DNA of 37,921 bases from Mucilaginibacter sp. L294 (GTDB lineage: Bacteria > Bacteroidota > Bacteroidia > Sphingobacteriales > Sphingobacteriaceae), in assembly GCF_001636615.1 (NCBI RefSeq), contig NZ_LGEK01000054.1, forward strand, positions 1-37,921, given 5' to 3'. A program made the position numbers and the translations under genes. The notes beneath the pieces are model-generated. The model was given only the letters and a program-made list of their open reading frames with translations. It searched no databases and was not told the DNA's origin. Numbering within the stretch: position 1 is the stretch's first letter; each line of letters begins with the position of its first letter. This document shows, in pieces, positions 16,693-23,243 of the stretch.

Positions 16693-17505
16693 TTATTTCC
16701 CAAACGCCCATTGCAAAAACTTAGGCATGGCTTTGCCCCAGGTTTCGGTATCGTGGGTGCCACCCAAAACTTCCAGGTATTGGATATCCGCAGGGCGCTG
16801 ATAGCCTTTGGCAAGCAGCTCTTTGATAATATCAATGGTATCGTCAATAGAATCAATAATGCCGTTCTTGTTACGGTCGGCGGTTTCATCCCTGGTGCCG
16901 GTTTGCAGCCAGAATTTCAGGTCGGGTTTGCCGGCGGTGCTTTTGATGAGGCTGTGCATCAGGCGGTCGTCGTTGGTATAACCTTTAGCCAGGTCCTTAC
17001 CCCTCCACCAAAACGAGGCGGAGAATGCCCCCACTTTATTAAACAGTTCCGGGTTGTTCCAGGCAATATCCATAGCGGTTAACCCACCAAGCGAAAATCC
17101 CGCGAATGCGGTGGTCTCAAAATGGTCTATTCCGGTATGCTCATGGATGAATGGCAACAGTTCTGTTTTGATGAATTTGGTGTACAGATCAGCCTTGGCG
17201 CCGCGCTTTTTAAAGTCGGGCTTGCCGGCAATGCCGTATTCCTGTATGCGGTCCTCGCCGGCGTGTATGGCAACGATGAGTAAGTGCTTAATGCAATTGC
17301 GTTCGTATAGGTCTTCAAGCGTATCAACCAGTTTAAGGTTTTCCAGTTCCTGGCCGTCGTTCAGTAAAAGTAAATTAAGGGGCTCTGCTACGGCGCCATC
17401 TTCGGGCATAAGCAAAGTGCAGGTAACTTCACGGCTAAGTACTTTCGATGTTATGGTGAGTTCCTGTTGTGCGATCTTCATTTCAGTGTCTGTACTGTAG
17501 TACAT
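16693..17505 (-). CDS. Esterase of the Fes/EsteraseD-type hydrolase family
   Basis: A 270-aa alpha/beta hydrolase of the putative esterase family (related to enterochelin esterase and esterase D). The nucleophile is Ser138 (GFSLGG), an acidic residue is at 206 (TRDETAD), and the catalytic His is at 251 (GGTHD). There is no signal peptide, so it is probably cytosolic. An unusual loop, DRNKNGIID (210-218), has the spacing of an EF-hand/dockerin calcium site just after the catalytic acid. It is divergent from the second esterase, across 129 bp. A -7 box at 17537-17530 sits 24 bases upstream of this start and supports it; MKIAQQ at 17481 is an alternative. Confidence 0.85.
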   Translation of the reverse strand: MYYSTDTEMKIAQQELTITSKVLSREVTCTLLMPEDGAVAEPLNLLLLNDGQELENLKLVDTLEDLYERNCIKHLLIVAIHAGEDRIQEYGIAGKPDFKKRGAKADLYTKFIKTELLPFIHEHTGIDHFETTAFAGFSLGGLTAMDIAWNNPELFNKVGAFSASFWWRGKDLAKGYTNDDRLMHSLIKSTAGKPDLKFWLQTGTRDETADRNKNGIIDSIDDTIDIIKELLAKGYQRPADIQYLEVLGGTHDTETWGKAMPKFLQWAFGK

Positions 17506-17529
17506 GGTATTAAAAACTTAGTAAAGGTG

Positions 17530-17564
17530 CAAAAGTAGGGTTATACTTTTATTTATTAATCAAA
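17530..17564 (-). promoter_or_regulatory. Probable promoter of the minus-strand esterase
   Basis: On the minus strand, TACTTTTG (17537-17530) matches TAnnTTTG, with TTTG 23 bases upstream (17564-17561). The ATG at 17505 follows after 24 bases. Confidence 0.5.
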
Positions 17565-17585
17565 ACAGAATTATTTGGCACGGTG

Positions 17586-17614
17586 TTGACATTTACATGC
17601 AATCCTGCTATATT
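17586..17614 (+). promoter_or_regulatory. sigma70-like TTGACA/TATATT pair
   Basis: TTGACA (17586-17591) and TATATT (17609-17614) are exactly 17 bases apart, 20 bases before the TTG start of the second esterase. This is the classical proteobacterial layout rather than the Bacteroidota one, so it may be chance. Confidence 0.3.
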
Positions 17615-17634
17615 ACCCTCTTAAACACAACAAC

Positions 17635-18342
17635 TTGACTGAACAATATCACCGCTGGCACTCACCTAATTTAAACACGGAACTGGAAATGCTGGTTTTT
17701 GGCGACAGGGGTTACCCGGTTATCCTTTTCCCAACCACCAGGGGGCGCTATCACCAGAATAAAGATTTTGGGTTGATTGACAGCGTGCGCTGGTTTGTGG
17801 ATGAAGGCCTGGTGAAGATCTACTGCCCGGATACGATTGACGACCGCAGCTGGTACGATAAAGGCATCCACCCGGCCGACCGCGCCCGCAACTACGCCTG
17901 GTATGATAAAATGCTGGTAGAAGAGCTTGCACCCTGGGCCATGCACGAAACCGGTGTGGGCAAAGTAGCTGTTGCCGGTTGCAGCTTTGGCGGTTACCAT
18001 GCGGCAAACTTTGCGTTTAAACACCCCGAAATGGTGGCTCATCTGTTTACGATGGGTGGCGCTTTCGATATCAAAATGTTTACTGACGGCTTTTACGACG
18101 ATAATATATTCTATAACAACCCTACCGACTTTTTGCCCGGCAGCAACAAGCCCGAGCTTTGGCAGATGAACATTATACTGGGGACCTCAGAACGTGATAT
18201 GTGTAAGGATTATAATATCCGCATGTCAAACATTCTGAAGGAAAAGAACATTAACCATTGGTTGGATATCCGCCCCTTTGCAGACCACGACTGGCCGATT
18301 TGGAAGGAAATGTTCCCGCATTATTTAAGCACGATAAAATAG
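17635..18342 (+). CDS. Putative esterase/acyl-transfer hydrolase
   Basis: A 235-aa alpha/beta hydrolase of the putative esterase family, cytosolic (no signal peptide). Visible parts are PVILFPTTRGRYHQN near the oxyanion loop, the nucleophile Ser117 in AGCSFGGYH, and a His near 218 (ADHDW). The start is a TTG at 17635, since no ATG lies before the conserved first strand. It is the first gene of the plus-strand amidoligase cluster; the next start (18381) follows 38 bases after its stop. In this setting it might release, hydrolyse or transfer an acyl intermediate made by the ligases, which is inference. It resembles the divergent neighbour in fold only. Confidence 0.82.
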   Translation: MTEQYHRWHSPNLNTELEMLVFGDRGYPVILFPTTRGRYHQNKDFGLIDSVRWFVDEGLVKIYCPDTIDDRSWYDKGIHPADRARNYAWYDKMLVEELAPWAMHETGVGKVAVAGCSFGGYHAANFAFKHPEMVAHLFTMGGAFDIKMFTDGFYDDNIFYNNPTDFLPGSNKPELWQMNIILGTSERDMCKDYNIRMSNILKEKNINHWLDIRPFADHDWPIWKEMFPHYLSTIK

Positions 18343-18380
18343 AAGCAAGACACAACCAACTATACTATAAAAACATTACC

Positions 18381-19454
18381 ATGAAAAAAATAGGCATCTT
18401 ATTCGGGCAGGAAAATTCATTCCCGCAGGCATTTGTAGACCGGATCAACCAGAAAGCCGAAAAAAATATCTCGGCCGAATTTGTACGCATTGATAAAATG
18501 ATGCAGGGCGAGCCACTGGGCTACTCGGTAATTGTCGACCGCATCTCTCAGGATGTGCCGTTTTACCGGGCATCGTTAAAAAATGCGGCCATAACCGGTA
18601 CCGCGGTTATCAATAACCCCTTCTGGTGGAGCGCCGACGAGAAGTTTTTTAACAATGCCCTGGCCGTTAAGCTGGGCGTACCGGTACCAAAAACGGTACT
18701 GTTGCCATCAAAAGATCATCCTTCAAGCACCAGCGACCGTTCTTTCCGTAACCTGGCCTTCCCTTTAAATTGGGACGCCATTTTTGATTACGTAGGCTTC
18801 CCGGCATACATGAAACCGTTTGACGGCGGCGGCTGGCGCGATGTTTACAAAATTAGCGATAAGGATGACCTTTGGGAGAAATTTGCCGAAACCAAGCAAC
18901 TGGTAATGCTGCTACAGGAAGAGATCATCTTTGATGATTACTTCCGCTGCTATTGTATTGGCGGCAAACATGTGCGCATTATGCAGTACGAGCCACGCAA
19001 CCCGCACCACCTGCGTTATGAGCACGGCAAAGCCCCGGCATCAAAAAAAATGCTGGATACCATTACCAAATATGTACTGCAACTAAACCAATACCTGGGT
19101 TACGATTTTAACACGGTAGAATTTGCTGTACGCGACGGGATACCTTACGCCATTGATTTTTGCAACCCTGCCCCTGATGCTGAAGTAACCAGCGTTGGCC
19201 AGGATAATTTTGAATGGGTGGTAGAAACCGCTGCCAGCTACGCCATACAACGAGCCAAAGCACAAAAAGACGACCGGGACAACCTAACCTGGGGCGAGTT
19301 TGTAAAAACCGGCGCGGCGGGCAAACCACTAATAGCAGCAGCGGCAAAAACTGCCAAGGCTGACGTAAGCGCCGGTAAAGTTGACCATGCCATAAAAGAA
19401 GAAGCAAAACCGAAGAAGAAACCGGCTGCACCGAAGAAGGCAGTGAAGAAATAG
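18381..19454 (+). CDS. ATP-grasp ligase with Lys/Ala/Pro-rich tail
   Basis: A 357-aa ATP-grasp enzyme of the RimK/glutathione-synthetase type, which joins a carboxylate to an amine through an acyl-phosphate. The in-frame extension to 18258 overlaps the previous gene and is rejected; MKKIGIL opens the first Rossmann-like strand. Signs of the fold are ATP lysine Lys145 (PAYMKPFDGGGWRDVYK), hinge QEE at 179-181, metal ligands Glu247 (NTVEFAV) and Asp259/Asn262 (AIDFCNP). The C-terminal 35 residues depart sharply: Ala/Lys-rich, then KPKKKPAAPKKAVKK, like a histone H1 tail. It is followed by a palindromic repeat and then the GCS2 ligase. Substrates are unknown. Confidence 0.85.
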   Translation: MKKIGILFGQENSFPQAFVDRINQKAEKNISAEFVRIDKMMQGEPLGYSVIVDRISQDVPFYRASLKNAAITGTAVINNPFWWSADEKFFNNALAVKLGVPVPKTVLLPSKDHPSSTSDRSFRNLAFPLNWDAIFDYVGFPAYMKPFDGGGWRDVYKISDKDDLWEKFAETKQLVMLLQEEIIFDDYFRCYCIGGKHVRIMQYEPRNPHHLRYEHGKAPASKKMLDTITKYVLQLNQYLGYDFNTVEFAVRDGIPYAIDFCNPAPDAEVTSVGQDNFEWVVETAASYAIQRAKAQKDDRDNLTWGEFVKTGAAGKPLIAAAAKTAKADVSAGKVDHAIKEEAKPKKKPAAPKKAVKK

Positions 19455-19462
19455 AACCAAAT

Positions 19463-19560
19463 TGTCATTTCGAACGATAGTGAGAAATCTTGTTCAAATG
19501 TGCAGGTAACCAACTGTGCAATTGAACAAGATTTCTCCTCGTACCTCGTTCGAAATGACA
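19463..19560. repeat. Palindromic element C, 98 bp
   Basis: It opens TGTCATTTCGAACGA and closes TCGTTCGAAATGACA; inner arms AGAAATCTTGTTCAA also pair. It lies between the ATP-grasp gene (stop 19454) and the GCS2 gene (start 19593), so if these are one operon the RNA carries a large hairpin here. Confidence 0.85.
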
Positions 19561-19592
19561 GCTACTTAAGTATCAATAACCCCTAACCAATT

Positions 19593-20690
19593 ATGAACGA
19601 GTTCACCTTAGGTGTTGAAGAAGAATTTATGGTGATTGACCCCGTGACCAGGGAGTTGCAATCGCACGATCAAAAAATTGTCGACAGCGCGCAGAAGATC
19701 CATGAAGACCAGGTAAAGGCCGAAATGCACCAGGCAGTTGTGGAGGTGGGCACCCACATTTGCCGCAATACCGAAGAGGCCCGCAAAGAAGTAGGCAAGC
19801 TGCGCACAACTGTAGCCCAACTGGCCGGCGATATTGGCCTGCGTATTGGCGCGGCAGGTACGCACCCTTTTTCGCACTGGCAGCACCAGCTGATAACCGA
19901 CCACCCCAGGTATTTTGAGATAGTAGACGAATTGCAGGAAGCCGCCCGCTCCAACCTTATTTTTGGCTTGCATGTGCACGTGGGGATCCAATCGCGGGAT
20001 ATGGCGATCCATATTGCCAACCAGGCGCGTTACTTTTTGCCACACGTTTACGCGTTATCAACCAACTCGCCGTTTTGGGAAGGCAGGAACACAGGTTACA
20101 AATCGTTCCGTACCAAGGTGTTTGATAAATTCCCGAGGACGGGCATCCCCGATTATTTTGATAGCATTGAAGATTACGACAGGTATATTAAAGTGCTTGT
20201 GAAAACCAACTGTATAGATAATGCCAAAAAGATATGGTGGGATTTGCGGGTGCACCCGTTCTTTGAAACCATCGAGTTCCGCGTGTGCGATTGCCCGATG
20301 CTGATAGATGAAACCATGACCTTTGTGGCCTTGTTTCAGTGCATTTGTGCTAAGCTTTACAAGCTGCGCCAAAGCAATATGAAATTTATTACCTACAACC
20401 GGGCGCTGATCAACGAGAATAAATGGCGCGCCGCCCGTTACGGCATCGATGGTAAAATGATAGACTTTGGCAAGGAGCTTGAGGTAAATACCCGCGCGCT
20501 GATCCTGGAGCTATTAGACTTTATTGATGATGTAGTTGACGACCTGGGCTGCCGCGACGATTTGCAGTATGTGCACAAGATATTAGAGAACGGCACAGGT
20601 GCCGACAGGCAGCTGGCTATTTACAATCAAAGTAATAACTTTGCAGATGTGGTAGATTACATAACATCACAAACATTAAAGGGAATATAA
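19593..20690 (+). CDS. YbdK-type carboxylate-amine ligase (GCS2 family)
   Basis: A 365-aa member of the glutamate-cysteine ligase type 2 family (COG2170, YbdK-like), with a glutamine-synthetase-like fold. The N-terminal LGVEEEFMVID holds the metal-binding Glu cluster at 9-11. Further family pieces are MHQAVVEVGTH, AAGTHPFSHW, GLHVHVGI and RVHPFFETIEFRVCDCP. E. coli YbdK has weak gamma-glutamylcysteine ligase activity, but most members have unknown substrates. The length is normal for the family. The amidotransferase start follows 7 bases after its stop, so these two are cotranscribed. It probably makes an amide bond using ATP, with Glu or another gamma-carboxylate as one partner (inference). 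Confidence 0.9.
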   Translation: MNEFTLGVEEEFMVIDPVTRELQSHDQKIVDSAQKIHEDQVKAEMHQAVVEVGTHICRNTEEARKEVGKLRTTVAQLAGDIGLRIGAAGTHPFSHWQHQLITDHPRYFEIVDELQEAARSNLIFGLHVHVGIQSRDMAIHIANQARYFLPHVYALSTNSPFWEGRNTGYKSFRTKVFDKFPRTGIPDYFDSIEDYDRYIKVLVKTNCIDNAKKIWWDLRVHPFFETIEFRVCDCPMLIDETMTFVALFQCICAKLYKLRQSNMKFITYNRALINENKWRAARYGIDGKMIDFGKELEVNTRALILELLDFIDDVVDDLGCRDDLQYVHKILENGTGADRQLAIYNQSNNFADVVDYITSQTLKGI

Positions 20691-20697
20691 GAGAGAA

Positions 20698-21543
20698 ATG
20701 AGCACAGATAAACCGGAAGTGAGAGTAGCCATATTAGACCTGTACGAGGGTGTGGCTAACGAAGGGATGCGTGGTTTCCGGGATATACTGGACCGTTACA
20801 AGGCGCAGCATGGCCTTGATCTAAGTTACCAGATTTTTGATGTGCGCCTTAAAGGCCAGGTGCCTGATACCAGCTTTGATGTGTACATATCAAGCGGCGG
20901 GCCGGGCAGTCCGCTGGACAGCGAGGGTACCGAGTGGGAGAAAAAATACTTCCGGCTGATGGATAAACTGGAGGCACATAACAAAAAAGAAGGCACACAG
21001 AAAAAGCATGTGTTTTTTGTATGTCATTCGTTCCAGCTGATGTGCCGCAGATATGGTTTGGGCGATATTAACCTGAGGCGCTCGCCATCGTTTGGGATAC
21101 TGCCGGTGCATTTAACCGAAGCAGGCCGCAACGAACCGGTTTTTGATGGCCTTGCCGACCCGTTCTACACTGTAGATTCGCGCAGCTGGCAGGTGGTTAA
21201 CCCCAATACAGAGCGCTTTGCCGAACTGGGTATGGAGATACTGGCACTTGAAAAGGAGCGCCCGCATGTTAACCTGCCACGCGCCGTAATGGCGATCCGT
21301 TTTAACGAGTATTTTTTCGCTACGCAGTTTCACCCCGAGGCAGATGCATCAGGCATAAAAACCATGCTGCTGCGCGAGGATAAAAAAGACGAAGTAATAG
21401 CCGAGCACGGCGAAGGTAAATACCGCGAAATGCTGGAACGCCTGGAAGACCCGGATAAAATTGTGCATACGCAAAACACCATCATCCCTAATTTTTTGGA
21501 TGAGGCGATTTTAAGCTATCAGAGAATGGTGGTTGGAGAATAG
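20698..21543 (+). CDS. Class I glutamine amidotransferase-like protein
   Basis: A 281-aa protein with the class I glutamine amidotransferase fold (GuaA/CarA-type). Features are SGGPGSP at 66-72, nucleophile Cys109, and His212/Glu214 in TQFHPEAD. The elbow reads VCHSFQLMC rather than the usual G-x-C-x-G, so the oxyanion geometry may differ. It could supply ammonia from glutamine or act as a gamma-glutamyl hydrolase on a glutamyl amide. There is no synthetase domain fused, so its partner would be a separate ligase, most simply the adjacent GCS2 protein 7 bases upstream. About 70 residues after the triad form an extra C-terminal piece of unknown use. Confidence 0.85.
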   Translation: MSTDKPEVRVAILDLYEGVANEGMRGFRDILDRYKAQHGLDLSYQIFDVRLKGQVPDTSFDVYISSGGPGSPLDSEGTEWEKKYFRLMDKLEAHNKKEGTQKKHVFFVCHSFQLMCRRYGLGDINLRRSPSFGILPVHLTEAGRNEPVFDGLADPFYTVDSRSWQVVNPNTERFAELGMEILALEKERPHVNLPRAVMAIRFNEYFFATQFHPEADASGIKTMLLREDKKDEVIAEHGEGKYREMLERLEDPDKIVHTQNTIIPNFLDEAILSYQRMVVGE

Positions 21544-21559
21544 AGATTAGAAGATGTTT

Positions 21560-21650
21560 GCGTTAGGGATTGCAGCGGATACCAGCCCGTGGCTAAAGCC
21601 TGTGTAGTATGAGTGGAAAGCCCGGCCGCAGGCAACGCCCATAGATTTAA
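21560..21650. repeat. Structured intergenic repeat, about 90 bp
   Basis: It is GC-rich against an AT-rich setting. GCGTT (21560-21564) pairs with AACGC (21634-21638), TGCAGCGG pairs imperfectly with CCGCAGGCA, and GGCTAAAGCC forms a small inner hairpin. The motif AGTATGAGTGGAAAGCCCGG seems familiar from other Sphingobacteriaceae intergenic regions, but that is memory, unverified. It sits between the amidotransferase and the ATP-grasp-like gene. Confidence 0.65.
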
Positions 21651-21705
21651 AGTATCAGAAAGATTATAAAGGATAATTATCTCTGCCTTTCAAAAAATAA
21701 CCACT

Positions 21706-22899
21706 ATGAACCCATCTATCAGAACAACCTTCAACCTAAGCTTCACCGAAGAAAAGTACGCTGATTTTTTGGTAGACCTGAACGCCGGACTGAAAAAACC
21801 GATTGAGTTTCGCATTGCAGAAACGCCCGTGTTTTTAACAGACGATTTCAGAAATAAGCTGATCCAGGCCGGAGATGAGATAGTTGCCACCATATTACAA
21901 CCAGGGTTTAAAGAACTAACGGAGCGCGCTATCCCCGAAAAATGGCGGGTAGCAAATGAAAATGACCATTCCCACTTCATCGCTTTAGATTTTGGGGTAT
22001 GTAAGGATGATGCGGGCAACATTGTGCCCAAGCTGATAGAGCTGCAGGGTTTCCCGTCGTTATACGGCTTCCAGGTGCACCTGGCCGAGAATTACCGCCA
22101 TGCCTTTGACGTTCATGGCAACCAAACCATATTTTTTAACGGCCTGAGCAAAAGCAGCTACCTTGATCTGCTGCGCAAAACCATCATTGGCCCTTATGAG
22201 CCTGATGAAGTGGTATTAATGGATGTAGATGCCCCCAACCAAAAAACCGCGGTAGATTTTTACATCACCGAAGGGTACATTGGTACGCCTGTTGTTTCCC
22301 TTGCCGACCTGATACAGGAAGGTGATCAACTATTTTACCTGCACAAAGGCGAAAAGAAACGCATCCGCAGGATTTATAACCGTTTAATATTTGATGAAAT
22401 AGAAAACAACCCGGAGCTATTTAATAAGGTGGTAGATATCCGTAAGCCGCTTGATGTGGAGTGGATAACCCACCCCAACTGGTTTTACCGCATCAGTAAG
22501 TTCACCATGCCTTTTTTAGATGGCGAATACATCCCCAAAACACAGTTTTTGCACAATGTTAAGGAGATTCCTGAAGATCTGCAGAATTATGTTTTAAAAC
22601 CGCTGTTCAGTTTTGCGGGGCAGGGTGTCATCATTGATATTATGGATGGAGATATTGAAAAGATAAACGACCCCGAGAACTGGATACTACAGGAAAAGGT
22701 AAATTATGTGCCTGTGCTTGAATCGCCGGATGGTGGGGTGAAAATAGAGATCCGGCTGTTATACCTGTGGCCCGATGGTGATGCCAAACCAACCCTTGCC
22801 GTTAACCTGGCCAGGCTAAGCCGTGGTAAAATGATAGGTGTTAGGTATAATAAAGATTTTGACTGGGTTGGCGGCACGGTGGCCTTTATGCATAAATAA
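21706..22899 (+). CDS. ATP-grasp-like protein of unknown substrate
   Basis: A 397-aa cytosolic protein that I place tentatively in the ATP-grasp superfamily. The C-terminal half has a lysine and Gly-rich loop (VLKPLFSFAGQGV, Lys298), a hinge-like ILQEK (329-330), a basic/acidic pair KIEIRLLY (348-350) and an Asn in AVNLARLS (367), in the order expected for nucleotide and metal binding. The N-terminal half has KLIELQGFPSLYGFQ near 109-123, which recalls the KLIEYNADTPT stretch of glutathionylspermidine-synthase-type ligases. The gene follows the amidotransferase after a 162-bp gap filled by a structured repeat, so cotranscription is likely but not certain. It would add a second ATP-driven ligation to the cluster. 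An unrelated fold cannot be excluded. Confidence 0.6.
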   Translation: MNPSIRTTFNLSFTEEKYADFLVDLNAGLKKPIEFRIAETPVFLTDDFRNKLIQAGDEIVATILQPGFKELTERAIPEKWRVANENDHSHFIALDFGVCKDDAGNIVPKLIELQGFPSLYGFQVHLAENYRHAFDVHGNQTIFFNGLSKSSYLDLLRKTIIGPYEPDEVVLMDVDAPNQKTAVDFYITEGYIGTPVVSLADLIQEGDQLFYLHKGEKKRIRRIYNRLIFDEIENNPELFNKVVDIRKPLDVEWITHPNWFYRISKFTMPFLDGEYIPKTQFLHNVKEIPEDLQNYVLKPLFSFAGQGVIIDIMDGDIEKINDPENWILQEKVNYVPVLESPDGGVKIEIRLLYLWPDGDAKPTLAVNLARLSRGKMIGVRYNKDFDWVGGTVAFMHK

Positions 22900-23016
22900 A
22901 AATTGAGCTGGCTCCATACGAGCCGCCTGGTAAAAAGCTAATTAGCTAATACGGCACTTTATACATAAATAAACTTTATACTATTTTAATAGTCTGTACG
23001 TATATAAATAAAGTAT

Positions 23017-23024
23017 TAATTTTG
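23017..23024 (+). promoter_or_regulatory. -7 box TAATTTTG
   Basis: An exact TAnnTTTG match four bases before the ATG of the FeoB-associated peptide. This places the expected transcription start at or next to the start codon, so the mRNA may be leaderless. No good -33 box is seen. Confidence 0.45.
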
Positions 23025-23028
23025 CGTT

Positions 23029-23190
23029 ATGAACATACAGTCAATTATTATCATTGTATTATTTATAGCAGCCGTTTTTTACGTTGGCCGTTTACTATAT
23101 AAAAGCTTGTTCACAAAAAAAGGCTGCGGCAGCAATTGCAAATGTGGGGTTGATTTTTCTGGCATTGAAGCCGGCAAACAATCTAAATAA
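23029..23190 (+). CDS. FeoB-associated Cys-rich membrane protein
   Basis: A 53-aa gene below the size of most gene-finder cut-offs. Its layout is one N-terminal membrane helix (about 5-23, IIIIVLFIAAVFYVG), a short basic stretch, and a Cys cluster GCGSNCKCG (Cys33, 37, 39) followed by a short tail. This is the layout of the FeoB-associated Cys-rich family, small inner-membrane proteins usually encoded beside the ferrous iron transporter FeoB in Bacteroidota. The Cys set is likely to bind iron or an Fe-S centre. Here no feoA or feoB is in the window; the neighbours are an ATP-grasp-like gene and the polysaccharide fusion, so it is an orphan copy. Confidence 0.8.
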   Translation: MNIQSIIIIVLFIAAVFYVGRLLYKSLFTKKGCGSNCKCGVDFSGIEAGKQSK

Positions 23191-23243
23191 TTGCGTTGTT
23201 AATATTTCACCTTATCACTAAACTTAATACTTAAATCCCCTTC

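Noticed and set aside
18258..18380. N-terminal extension of the ATP-grasp gene
   Set aside because: The extra 41 residues overlap the esterase gene and carry no fold signal. The ATG at 18381 begins a proper Rossmann strand.
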